The notes under the pieces were generated by a model. That model was not told the origin of the DNA. It did no database searches and worked only from the letters and a program-made list of their open reading frames with translations. The translations under genes were made by a program, and so were the position numbers. This document shows positions 39,725-49,937 of a stretch of 64,000 nucleotides of DNA, one piece after another. Numbering within the stretch: position 1 is the first letter of the stretch; each line of letters opens with the position of its first letter. Source of the stretch: Eonycteris spelaea (lineage: Eukaryota; Chordata; Mammalia; Chiroptera; Pteropodidae); contig PUFA01000066.1 in NCBI GenBank assembly GCA_003508835.1, forward strand, positions 3,410,001-3,474,000, written 5' to 3'.

Positions 39725-40225
39725 GAGCCAGTGACCAGAAGATCTGGACATCACCCACTCGGAGTCGGTCTTCGTTGTGACAGCATTATCCACGATAACA
39801 GACGGGGGAACCAACCCGAGTGTCCATCAGCTGATGAGCAGATTACAAAAAGGAGGTTTAGCCATACAATGGAATATTACTCAGCCAGAAAAAGCAAAGG
39901 AGTACGGATACACGCCAACGTAGAAGAGCCTTGACAGCATTATTATGCCAAATCAAAGAAGCCAGAGGCAAAAGGGGGCATATTGTAGGATTCCATTTCT
40001 ATGAAGTGTCAGGAGTTGGCGAACCATAGAGGCAAAAAATAGACTAGCGGTCGCTAGGGGCTGGGAGGAGGGGAAACGGGGAGTAACTGCTTAACGGGTG
40101 TGGGGTTTCCGTTTGGGGTAATGAGAATGTTCTGGAACTAGATAGTAGTAATGAGGGTTGCGAGCGTTGTACTAAATGTCATTAATGGCAAAACCTGTAT
40201 TATGTGTCTTTTACCACAATTAAAG
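39725..40225 (+). repeat. L1 LINE 3' end (5' truncated)
   Basis: Contains CAATGGAATATTACTCAGCC then AGAAAAAGCAAAGGAGTACG (end of L1 ORF2), GGATTCCATTTCTATGAAGT, a GCTAGGGGCTGGGAGGAGGG stretch and TTTTACCACAATTAA. A clear L1 3' terminus. Confidence 0.85.
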
Positions 40226-40344
40226 AGGGAAGCCAATGGGGATGGGGGAGATGGTCTGAGGAGCCCCCTTCGTCCTCTTGTATTGATTGACGCTGCTTTG
40301 GGCCAGGTTCGGTTCTAAGTCCTCTCCAGGCATGATCTCATTTT

Positions 40345-40545
40345 GTTCTAATTGTCATGAAGCGTGGATGGTGCATCTCAGAGTTTACGTGCACACCAAT
40401 CATCATCTGGAGATCTTATTAAAATGTGGCTTCGATGCAGTTGGCCTGGGGGGGGGGCCTGAGAGTCTGCATTTCTGCAGGTCCAAGGTGAGGCTGATGC
40501 TGCAGGTCCTTGGAGCACGTTTCCGGCACAGTTGAAAGCCAAGGA
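40345..40545 (+). mobile_element. MER5A-like hAT-Charlie DNA transposon remnant
   Basis: ATCATCTGGAGATCTTATTA, CTGAGAGTCTGCATTTCTGC and AGGTGAGGCTGATGCTGCAG follow the MER5A order. Confidence 0.7.
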
Positions 40546-40892
40546 TGAGTCAAATAGGCACAGAGGTCTTAAGGAACTTGGCCAAATGCTTCACTTCTAA
40601 GTGGCCAAAGCCGTGCTCTTAACTCACTCCAGTCAACTAATCCTCAGGGGAGGTGACGAGGCCACTAACTGATGTGAAGGGTTAGCTAATTGGTGTCACT
40701 TTGTGTTGGGACAAGCGTCGTTTTTAACTGGGGCTTCAAAGCTAGAATTCAGATGGTACTGAAGCTTGGATGGAAAAAGAATCCATCTTTATTTCACCAG
40801 CCTCTGAAATTTTTTATTTCCTCCACCATGAATGGGGCAAAAACCCTCCATAATATTATCAGCGCACATGACTGATGATGGAGTTCAGGACC

Positions 40893-41303
40893 TGAAGGAA
40901 TTCGAGACATGCCACCTTCAAACACGCCGCTCGGAGTATTGATTATTCGGAGCTAAAGGCACTTGAAAAACAGCAGGTACCGAAAAGGCTCGCCGCCCTC
41001 CCTTTTTCTTCCTGAAAGCAGGAGATAAACCGTCATGGGAAAGATGCTCCTCCGGTACCGGGAGGAAAAAAACATCCTTATCACCAGAGCGAGGGATTGA
41101 GTCCAGAAAACTCTGTACAGACTTGTTAAAATAACTCCCCTTCCTTTAGTCTCCCTTAGTTACTTTTCCGTAACCGTTGCCCTTCGCTCAACCTAGACTG
41201 TAAGCTCTTACGCCTAGTCATTCCTTCAGGTCTGTATTTCCATACAAGGCCTCCCGTGCCACATAAAACTTTTACTAAATAAAATTTTATGCTGTTTTCT
41301 TGT

Positions 41304-41364
<61 letters not shown>

Positions 41365-41424
41365 GCAGAGTCCAGCTGAGAACCTGGAAGGGAAGAAGGA
41401 AAAAGATATTTTTCCTCCCCTACA
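40893..41424 (+). mobile_element. Probable solitary ERV LTR
   Basis: A 532-bp block from TGAAGGAATTCGAGACATGC to CCTCCCCTACA, with the TG...CA ends of a retroviral LTR. A poly(A)-like ACTAAATAAAATTTT lies at about 41274-41288, just before an expanded TC repeat and the TCCAGCTGAGAACCTGGAAG region near the 3' end. No internal retroviral genes adjoin it on either side. Family not named; boundaries are by eye. Confidence 0.6.
41307..41361. repeat. (TC)n microsatellite inside the LTR
   Basis: About 27 uninterrupted TC units placed just 3' of the LTR's poly(A)-like signal. Confidence 0.97.
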
Positions 41425-43534
41425 CTTATCACCTATCACCAAGAAAACCCAGACATTTTCATGCTACATTACACTTGCTGAATGTATATGAAGATATCTT
41501 GCAATGCTGTTTATACTCTGCAATGCCTCCAAATTATGGCTATTATTAGAACCACTGCTGTATCTTACTAATTAATGGGTTAATAAAGAAGCTCATTTAT
41601 TATTGAACCACCTATTTGCTTTAAAAAATATTTTGATAACTGTTTTCCAGTATGATAAGTTGCTATGGCAACCCTATACACAGACATGCATTTCTAACAG
41701 GCTTCCAGGGGACATGGGTACCGCTGCTCCACGGCTCACAGTTTGGGTAGCGAGGGTTGAGATGACACTCAGCCTCACTGTAAAGCAGCTACATTTTTTT
41801 TTCAGAGCATTTCCCACAGATTTATTTATTTTTATTTATTTGTTTTTCCAAAGTTTGTAGCATTTTATTATTAAAACAATTTCATACATAAAATGTTACA
41901 TGGTAAATGCCAGGATTCAAATATATTTTATAATAATTAGTAGGAATGTTGGTGTTTCTAATAAAAGCAATGAAGTGCTTCACTTGATGATCTGTTAAAG
42001 AAGCTACTTTTGACCACAACTAGGAGAGAGAGACTGTGACCACCCAAAAAAGCAGGTCCGTATTTCCCAAGGCAAACGTAGCCCAGGTCCCTCTCCGCTG
42101 GAGTGTCCAGGGTCCAGGTTTGCAGTGCAAACCAACTGCTGAATATATTCTTGTCTCAAATCCATGCACACTGTCGGCAAACAGCACCCATCACAGGCAC
42201 TGTTTATTGGGTTTGCTTTCCAATTCTTCAGCCCTTCCTGCTTGGGTGCATGTGACTGCATTTTGCATCTTTTTCTCCTCCTTTTTCCTCCCTTTATCTC
42301 CCTTTCTTTTCACCCCACAGTGGTCTGGGTCAACATGCAAATGAAAGACAGTCTTGGGGAAGATGAGAATTCTTGCTGGCCTGTCTGTTGGAAAGAGGTG
42401 GAAATATTTATTTTTCTCTCTCTTTCTCCTGAGCAAGTAGAGGCAGGTTTGTTGAAATTGCTAGAAGGGACCACATTGCCATTTAAGTTTCTAACAATGC
42501 TCTTGCCCCTGCGCCCTCCTGCAGCTGGTTACGGCGCTAGGACTGGGTGGGTGAGCATGGAGCTGGGTCACACGCGACCTTGGCAAGCCTCTTATTCTCT
42601 CTGCAAAACGGAGAAGTGACAGTGCCTACCGAACTGGACATTCCCTGTTTGTTCCCCAGACTCATTCTCTGCCTTGGGAGGCTGACTGTTAGGGACCGCA
42701 TCCCACCACCTGGCTTCTTGGTTGAGTTTACAAAGGGGGCGCAGGCAGAAGACAGGTGTTGGGAAACTTATTACCTGTTTCCACCTTGCTCCGGCTGCAG
42801 CTGGGTTCTCTCTGACCACGGCTCTGCCAAGAAGATGCCTCGATAGCTCCAGGCCTGGGGATGTATGTTTAGTCACTCTTTTATTGCCTCTTAGCTCCAA
42901 ATTCCCCTTCAACCTGCTCTGGACAGTTTCTTCAAGCATCTCTCCTTTGCAGTGAGTGCAATGTTACACTTTCTCAATAGAGGGCACCGGAGAGACACTA
43001 CCAGCTCTGCCTGTTTTCATCCTTCATTCATTTTCAGTCCCCGTGGTAGAGCGTGTCCCCAGGGTCTGGCCAATCAGAGCACTGCCTCCTCTTGGCTCCA
43101 CTGATTGACAGGGATCAGCATCTGGCCTGAGCTACTCTCGTCAGAGTGAATCTTGGCACCTCTGCCTGGAGCCACCTTGCTCTCTCCTGTTGGACTGGAA
43201 CTTGAGAAGACGAGAGGCTGGGCTGCTGCAGCCACTTTGTCACCATGAAGGGAGAGTCTTGAGCTGCCAGGTGGAACACGGGAGTGAAGCCGGCAAGGTG
43301 GAGATGGCACGATGGAGAGAAACTGACGCCTCCCGACACTGGGCTGCTCCTGAGGCTGGCAGGACACTGGGATCTTGCAGCCATGCGAGCCTATGAATGT
43401 CCTCTCCTCCAGCTCCTTCCTCCGCCACCCCACTTCCTCCCCCGTCGGTCAGTCTGAGATGGGTTTTCTGCTACTTGAAAACATATTAATCCCGCCTGAA
43501 ACAATAACCACTTTAATTTTTATGCAATGTCTTT
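41425..43534. other. Intergenic, no gene supported
   Basis: Unassigned. 42960-43440 has a CCAATCAGAGCACTGCC stretch followed by sequence resembling an old LTR, but I cannot place it. Open frames up to 151 codons (42164-42619) overlap on both strands and carry no recognisable domain. Confidence 0.45.
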
Positions 43535-43740
43535 AGGAAGAAACTATTACTAAATACCTTCTCTTTGCTGGGCACTTTACTGCCATACCTCACTTAATCC
43601 TCTCTTCCCATCCTCACATAGCCTTTGGAGGAAGGCGTTATCGTCATCCCCATTGGAACAGTGCTCAGAGAAGTTAGGTAACTAGCTCGAGGCCACCCAA
43701 CTAGTGAGTGGTAGGGTCAGGAGATGGCTTTTTACACCAC
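43535..43740 (-). repeat. MIR SINE
   Basis: CTCACTTAATCCTCTCTTCC, GGCGTTATCGTCATCCCCAT, AGAAGTTAGGTAACTAGCTC and CAACTAGTGAGTGGTAGGGT follow an inverted MIR. Confidence 0.75.
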
Positions 43741-43879
43741 TCCAGGCTGCCTCCAGTTGGAAGCCAACCGTCCAGCTTCTCGAGTGCCCAGAGCTGTGCC
43801 TGCAGCAGAGGGGGTCCACACGAGCTGCAGGGGAGGGCAGGCAGAAATCCAGATCCCCGAGAAGTTGTACAACGATGCA

Positions 43880-44145
43880 GTTCCCCCACACTCATTATCT
43901 AACTGCTAATGAAGAGATCTCCAAATCGCGGCTCTGCCAAGTCTGTTGGAACAAAGTGCGAACATGCACTTGTAATTTAGCAGCTGCCGCCGTGCAGGCG
44001 AATGAGACATGTGAAAGTTGCTCGGATGTTACACAAAAGCAGGCGAGAGCACACCTCTGTTATCTTGTGTACGCCGTTAATTTATCAAATCCTTCTCCAT
44101 GTTGCGAGCTGCGTTTGGGGGGAATAATGAACAATCATAGCCATG
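43880..44145. promoter_or_regulatory. Candidate conserved non-coding element
   Basis: Unique sequence between two MIRs, with evenly mixed composition and several homeodomain-type TAAT/ATTA cores (ATTATCTAACTGCTAATGAA, CTTGTAATTTAGCAGC, GCCGTTAATTTATCAAATCC). It looks unlike decayed repeat sequence. This is a pattern judgement without alignment. Confidence 0.3.
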
Positions 44146-44149
44146 GCCG

Positions 44150-44440
44150 CTCTTGACTGAGCACTTACTAGGGGCCAGATTTTGTTCTTGGTGCTTTTAT
44201 TCTTTATTTCATTGAGTCTTCACATCACCCCAGTAAGATGGGTGTTAAGTGTCTCCCTTTTTTTTTTTTTTTTTTTTTACAGAGGACGAACAGAGGTCCA
44301 GTAACTTGCCCCAGGGACAGACAGCAAGGCAGTGGCTTGCCAGGGAATTGAATTTGAGATTCTGCGGCTCCAAAGCCCAAGGTCGTTCTGCTTTTTGTGG
44401 GACTTGCAATACTTTCTGCCACTCCAGGTTGTACCACTCG
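44150..44440 (-). repeat. MIR SINE with internal poly(T)
   Basis: TTGACTGAGCACTTACTAGG, TTATTTCATTGAGTCTTCAC and GTAACTTGCCCCAGGGACAG follow an inverted MIR. A 20-T run at about 44259-44278 interrupts it. Confidence 0.7.
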
Positions 44441-44599
44441 CATGATATTATGTGCCTATTTGGTGTTGTTCGAAATTTAAAAAAACGATGTGGATTGAGT
44501 CCTGTGCAGGCCAGTGTACCTGGTTGGCGAGAGCGCTTACTTCAGCTTTAAGACACTGTTCAAGGTGTCTTGATAGATGCTAAAGTTCATAGGACCTTT

Positions 44600-44890
44600 C
44601 CTGGGCTTCTAATTCAGCCCCGATGAGAAAAGGCCCAATAGCCGAGAGCAGCAGAATAAACGGATCGTTTCTTTTCCGCAGGCTCCTTCCCTTCCCCACA
44701 GCCATCCTCAGATGCCTTGATTGACTGTCACTGCTGAGTCATTTTTGTGCCAATCACAAAGACCCCTGAGCTTCGAGTGAGGAGGCATTTCCCATTTAAT
44801 GGACTATACGGAGAGACAGCTTTTGTCCATGAAGCAGTGATTGTGGCCACCTATTAAGTGAATTTGTCACTTAGAGAATGATTCTAAGTA
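44600..44890. promoter_or_regulatory. Candidate conserved non-coding element
   Basis: Unique, repeat-free sequence with a GACTGTCACTGCTGAGTCAT stretch (AP-1/MAF-like core), GTGCCAATCACAAAG and CATTTAATGGACTA. Function is inferred from appearance only. Confidence 0.25.
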
Positions 44891-45384
44891 CTTCTTTTTG
44901 GGTTCCATGTATGTATAATAATAACAACTATGATGGACCATCAATAGCTACTGAATATTCCGGACATGGTCCTATCAGGTTCTTTGTTTTCATTATATTT
45001 TTAAAGGAAGGAAGGCCAGTTGTGGCTTTAAATCGGTTTCAACCAACTTACTTATTTGGACTTTTATGGGTCATTTGGATAAGTAGCCTGTTCTTTTCAG
45101 AAAAGAAAATGAAAAAAGTATTTCAGGCTCTGTTTTATGATCACAAAACAAGGGCCACAGTATTTTTTTCATACATTTAATTCACGAAGCTCACATGGTA
45201 GAGGCTGTCTCTGAGCAGAATTCAGGGGTGACCCTGGCGGGGGTGGGGTTGTTGGCCCACCAAAATTGCAATGTCAGTACAATAGGAATAGATCGTAATG
45301 AGTTTCATGCCATGATATAGATGAACAAATATGGCTATTACATTTGTGTATTTTCTAGGTTTCTGTACAGAGGGGAGGGATTTA
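44891..45384. other. Intergenic, unassigned
   Basis: AT-rich. The 100-codon open frame at 44878-45180 shows no recognisable similarity. Confidence 0.45.
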
Positions 45385-45550
45385 CTGATTCGTTTGGTCA
45401 GCAAACATTTATTGAGCACCTACTATGTGCCAGTTGCTATCCTAGACTGGGGATACTGCTGTGAAGATTCCTGCCTTCAGAGAGCTGACCATCCAGTGGA
45501 GGGAGAAAGACCATGAGCCAATCAATATGTAATGTGTTGGGTGATACGTG
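45385..45550 (-). repeat. L2 LINE, left part (split)
   Basis: CAGCAAACATTTATTGAGCA, CCTACTATGTGCCAGTTGCT and GAAGATTCCTGCCTTCAGAG follow an inverted L2 3' end. It resumes near 46110. Confidence 0.75.
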
Positions 45551-45574
45551 GGTTTTAGAAGACAAAGTAGGGTA

Positions 45575-46105
45575 AGGGGCCCGAGTGTTCTAAAATATAG
45601 ATTTTATTACTGTTCAGGTGTGACGAGGCCGATAGGTCAGGAGACGACTGTCTCTGAAGAGATGGTTTGTTATACTCAACACATCCCAAGGGGGGGGTCG
45701 CCACACCATGGGGACTGCAGTGGGGGGCACCAGGGCTGGTCGGAGGCAGGGGGACAGGGGGATCTGTGGGCAAGAGCCTTTGTTGCAGTTTTCAAGGGAA
45801 GGAATGGGCTAGGCAGGGTAAGCAGGCTTAGGATCGGCGAGTTTGAATGATGTCAGTGGCTCTGCGGCCTGGGGGCTGTCCCTGGCTGTCTGGTACTGAC
45901 CTTGGGTAATGAGGGCAGGTGGGTAGTGGCCTGGAGTGTGAGAGCCTGATAAAGGAGATGGTTGGGGCGTGGAGTCTGGATCCGTTGGTCTGTATTTTAA
46001 AAACATGCTGTTATTATATCTAGGAGTTGGCTAACCCTGGGAGGTGCAGTCTCTTCCGGGTCTGCAAGGCTCTAGATATCAAAGGATCAGAACACAGGAA
46101 ATAAG
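45575..46105 (+). repeat. Unnamed dispersed repeat, copy B, inserted in an L2
   Basis: Counterpart of 32331-32720, sharing GAGTGTGAGAGCCTGA, GTCAGTGGCTCTG and TATCAAAGGATCAGAACA in the same order and orientation. It sits between two halves of one L2, so it inserted after that L2. Exact ends are uncertain. Confidence 0.55.
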
Positions 46106-46109
46106 AGAG

Positions 46110-46445
46110 CCGATTCACACACTGGGGGCACGGTGGGAGTGTGGTCTTTGATACAGGGCTGTGGGGATGACGTCAGATGAGGCCTGAATGAAGAGGGAGT
46201 GAGTGACGTGGTATGTCTCAAGGACGAGTCTTCCAGGCAGAAGGAACAGCAAGTGCAAAGGCCCTGAGGTGGACCGTACTTGGTCTGTTCTGTGTAGAGA
46301 AGAGGTTGGTGTAGCTGAGAGATGAGGAGGAGGCCAGGAGGCCGGGTCAGGGAGGTGGGGCTGAGAGACTCTGCTTTGTCTGTGAGTGGTATGGGATGTC
46401 ACCAGGTTGGGGTGGCAGGTGCTGTGAGCAGAGGGTGAGCGTGAT
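46110..46445 (-). repeat. L2 LINE, right part (split)
   Basis: GAGGCCTGAATGAAGAGGGA, TTCCAGGCAGAAGGAACAGC and AAGTGCAAAGGCCCTGAGGT continue the inverted L2 begun at 45385. Confidence 0.75.
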
Positions 46446-46924
46446 CTGAGCTGGGTTCTGGCAGGGTCCCCTGCTGCTGTGCAGAGAACAGATGGGGTTA
46501 GGTAGGCGAGCAGGGAACCAGGGGGCAGGCTCCGTCAGCAGTCCTACGGGGGAGGGTGGGGGCTGGCCTGTTGGAGGCGGTTAAGCAGCCAGATTCCTGA
46601 TACGAGTTAACAGGATGGGTGGGATGCGGTTTGGGACAGAGAGGGACAGAGAGGAGAACCAGTCAGTGTCAGGATGAATAACACGATTTGTTTTTCCTGG
46701 AGGAAAACATGTGCAAGGCCATTTCAGCGAGTGGAAATCTGAGTGAAAATTATGCTTTCTGATGCCGATGTCTCTTTCCACGCGTGCGTCTGCACCCCTC
46801 TGTCATTTCAACACGTGTGGAAATATTTTATTCACATGTCTCCTCCATCGAATTAGCGGCGCCTCTGGGGCAGGGGCTGAGTCCGGTTCTGTGGTTGTCT
46901 CTGTTTTGCCCCCAGGTGCTGCGA
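46446..46924. other. Intergenic, unassigned
   Basis: G-rich at first, then mixed. No gene seen. Confidence 0.45.
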
Positions 46925-47310
46925 TGGTGCCAGTTTCAGAGAAAGGAAATGTTGTACAGAGTGTCTACTTTGCACGTCTGCGTTTTCTCCCTGGGAGGAA
47001 GGATGCTCCCAGCAGGGACGTGTTTCTGTGCCCACGACTGGGTCTGCCCCACCTCTGGGCCTTTGCCCTGGCTGTTCTCTCTGCTTGGATCACTGCCTGT
47101 CTCCCTCCTCCAGGTCCCTTTTTAAACGTCACCTGCATCCTTCCCTGACCCTCCGAAGTGGCTGTTCTCTGCCTCCCCCAGCCCCAGTCACTCTCTGCTA
47201 GGTCACTTGCGCTCACCAACATCAGAAATTATTTTCTTCAATTCGCATGGTCACTGCCTCTCTCCCCATCACTGTGTGGGCCCTGCGAGGCAGGGGCCTG
47301 ATTCTGAGAT
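46925..47310 (+). repeat. L2 LINE fragment
   Basis: CTCTGGGCCTTTGCCCTGGC, TGTTCTCTCTGCTTGGATCA, GTCACCTGCATCCTTCCCTG and later GCCCTGCGAGGCAGGGGCCT follow L2 in plus orientation. The 128- and 113-codon frames here are repeat-derived. Confidence 0.7.
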
Positions 47311-48389
47311 GTTCGCTGCCATAGGAGACGGTATTGGTGCCCGTCCTGAACCCCTTCAGTGGGTGGGGTGCCCAGGCCCAGAGGCCATGGGTGGCGGGTG
47401 CTACAGTCTTCCACCTGCACTTTGTGTGAGATGCCCTTGGCGGATTCGTGCTGTCTCACTAGATATGCCAGGGAGGTGGGGACAGGACCCGAACTAGGGA
47501 CAGGCGAGTACGAAGGCTGATCCTATCTTTATGCAAAATTTAGTATTTTGTTCATCATGGATTTTTGGCATTAATCTTGATTTTTAAAAATAGTGCATTA
47601 AAATATGCGTTATCTTGGTCACGAGTTTTTTGTTTGTTTTTGGCTCCCTGAAATTCTGAGCCTAAGGAGAGGACGTCCCAGCTCTGCTCAGAGGTGGGGC
47701 CTGAGAATCTCTATTGTTAAATCAGCCTTCCCAACCCTGCTCTGAGCCTTTCAGAAGTGCTGAGCTTCTGTAGGACAACCCCATTACCTAAAAAATGAGC
47801 AAATTTGGGAATTTGCTGTTTTCCCAGAGCGGTGATTTTCACACACTGTTGGGGTGTATGGAGTTAGACGCCTGTACCAGGATCAAAGGGAGGCCCCAGT
47901 AGGGCGGGGCACGGGACTGTGGTCTATGCATCAATCGGAACAGCCCTTATTCGATCCGATTTACAGCTGGTTTTTCTCCATCAGATTTCACAATGCTCAA
48001 AAACATGGAAAAGCCATAACCGTAAAGTTGGTCTCAGTCCTAGAAGCAGCTGGTTAGGGGTCCTGAGGCCTCCTGATGCTTTGATAGAATTAAGGGCTCG
48101 TCAACCCCTCTCTGGGTGTGCAGCTCGGTATCTAAACCCCTCGGTCCTTCCGGGAGGTCTTGAGAGGCGCCTCCAGCTCGGAGCAGAATCTGGGCAAGAA
48201 GATGCCGGAAATCTCGATCCGTAGTGCCCGGGCTCCTCCTTGCACAGCCGCAGCCTCTGTCCTCAGCGTGCGGGGTGCGTGGTGGGGGAGGGGGGATGGG
48301 GGCGGGGGGGGGTCGCCCTTCCTAGCGCAGCCCCATTCAAAGCTCCCTCCTCCACCCAAACAGCATTTGCTTTTCCCTCCCTTGAATTT

Positions 48390-48625
48390 TAAAGGGCTCC
48401 ATTTTATACCTCTTTCTGTGTCACGTTTCTATTTAGAATTTTCAATGGTCTCCTGTCTCTCATAGCTATTTTGGAGGGCGGGAAAAAAGGTCACTCCATA
48501 AATCTAAGGTATTACCTTGACAGCAGTGCCCAATCGCCATGACACCCACCGGGCTGGGAGGGTAGAGCTAATTAGTCAGAAAACTTACTTACAGGCATGA
48601 GTCATGGAAGCAGGTGTCAGGGGAA
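48390..48625. promoter_or_regulatory. Candidate conserved non-coding element
   Basis: Repeat-free, with stretches such as ATTTTGGAGGGCGGGAAAAA (E2F-like core), AAGGTCACTCCATAAATC, GAGCTAATTAGTCAGAAAAC and GGCATGAGTCATGG (AP-1 core). It lies about 2 kb beyond the 3' end of KCNG1. Assigned on appearance only. Confidence 0.25.
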
Positions 48626-48724
48626 CCTGTAACGAGGCCCTCGTGACTCAGATGATATTTCCACTCTGCATCAGCACGTGTGTACTGTGCTGACATGGCC
48701 TTGCCCCCGCCCCCAGGGGAGGGG

Positions 48725-48726
<2 letters not shown>

Positions 48727-48790
<64 letters not shown>
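48727..48790. repeat. (GA)n microsatellite
   Basis: About 31 uninterrupted GA units preceded by a G run. Purine on the plus strand. Confidence 0.97.
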
Positions 48791-48791
<1 letters not shown>

Positions 48792-48854
48792 GCTCCAAAG
48801 CCCTGCTCCAATGTTGAAAACAGATGCTTTTCTACTTTCTGGTCCTCTTCCCTG

Positions 48855-49270
48855 TTTTATTTCTCAGTCATTCAACAAGTGTTTATTGAGCACCTACTAG
48901 GTGCCAGGCCCTGTGCTGGGTGCTGGGGGGCGGGGGTTAGTGGTGAGCCATGTGGCTGCATCGCCACCAGCAGGTGCTTAGCACCTGCTGGAGACAGACT
49001 GAGTGGCTGAGAAATTAATAAGGCGATAAGTGGATGCAAACGTCAAGGGTGAGGGGAGGGAGTGGGGCCCTTTCAGAGGTGGTTGGGAGGATGACGGCAA
49101 GAGCAGCCTTGCAGTGATTCCGGCGGAGGGATCCACGGTGGAGGGCCCCGAGATGCGAATGGCGGGGTGCACGGGGAGAGCAGGATGGAGGCCAGTGTGG
49201 CCCAGGGGAGTGAGTGAAATGGAGGTGGGAGCCGGAGGTGAAGAGGGGGGCGGAGTCCAGGCACGTGGTT
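48855..49270 (-). repeat. L2 LINE 3' region
   Basis: TCAACAAGTGTTTATTGAGC, ACCTACTAGGTGCCAGGCCC and later GGAGGCCAGTGTGGCCCAGG follow an inverted L2. Confidence 0.75.
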
Positions 49271-49740
49271 TTGTTCTCAACGTGATCGACAGCCTCTGGC
49301 AGATTTAGGCAGGGCGACCCTGTGACATGACCAGATTGGTTTTAGGGCTGTGCTTTCTGCTGCTGGGCTGGCTCGGGGTTTCCTCTGCTGTGGGTTGTCC
49401 ACACTGCATAAGGTCGGGAGGTGTTCCTGGTCAGGTGGGTCTTTGGGGACACCAAAACCCGTGTTTCAGACTGTGCTTCTCAGACTACCCAGGGAACCAC
49501 CGCCCATCTTCCCAAAGCCATGGACCTCCTTCAATGTTTAGATGTAGATACAGGCACATGATTTAAAGGATTTTTTTTCCCCCAAATAGTAAGCATGTAG
49601 AATAGAATTAAAAATAGACCCTGTTTTTTAAAGATAAAATGAAGTGATTTTACCTTTGTTGAAGTCAGCAATACTTGGTGAGGACTCAACTGTTAGGGGT
49701 GCCTTGTGGCCAAAGTTTGAGGCTACAGGCCTGAAGGTGC
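49271..49740. other. Intergenic, unassigned
   Basis: No gene. 49460-49560 (CTTCTCAGACTACCCAGGGA then ATTTAAAGGATTTTTT) may be a decayed DNA-transposon piece. Confidence 0.4.
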
Positions 49741-49794
49741 ACAAAAGGAGGATAGAGGATGAGGGAGAAGGAAAAAGGGAGGAGGAGAGGCCCG

Positions 49795-49819
49795 GAGGTG
49801 GGAGGAGCCAAAGAGAAAG

Positions 49820-49860
<41 letters not shown>

Positions 49861-49922
49861 AGAAGGAGGAGGAGGAGGAGGAGGAGGAGGCAGGGAGGGA
49901 GGAGGGAGGGAGAGGGAGAGAG
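49795..49922. repeat. Compound purine tract (GA)n-(GGA)n
   Basis: GA units at about 49825-49857, GGA units at 49865-49890, then GGGA/GAGG units to 49922. Almost purely purine on the plus strand for over 100 bp. Confidence 0.95.
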
Positions 49923-49931
49923 AATGCAGTA

Positions 49932-49937
49932 TTTATT
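49932..49937 (-). terminator. Candidate KCNG1 poly(A) signal
   Basis: TTTATT on the plus strand reads AATAAA on the minus strand, about 605 nt past the KCNG1 stop. The long purine/pyrimidine tract starts about 10 nt beyond it. Use is inferred. Confidence 0.5.

Larger units (their letters stand above)
47311..48854. other. Intergenic, mostly unique
   Basis: Unassigned sequence including a GC-rich stretch (48110-48350), a candidate regulatory stretch (48390-48625) and a GA microsatellite. No gene supported. Confidence 0.45.

Noticed and set aside
42164..42619. 151-codon plus frame
   Set aside because: No domain recognised and overlapping frames on both strands. Low-complexity C/T-rich part.
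48589..49010. Frames translating the GA/CT microsatellite (poly-Glu-Arg or poly-Ser-Leu)
   Set aside because: Artefacts of translating a dinucleotide repeat. The same applies at 41226-41491, 49628-50075 and 57174-57505.
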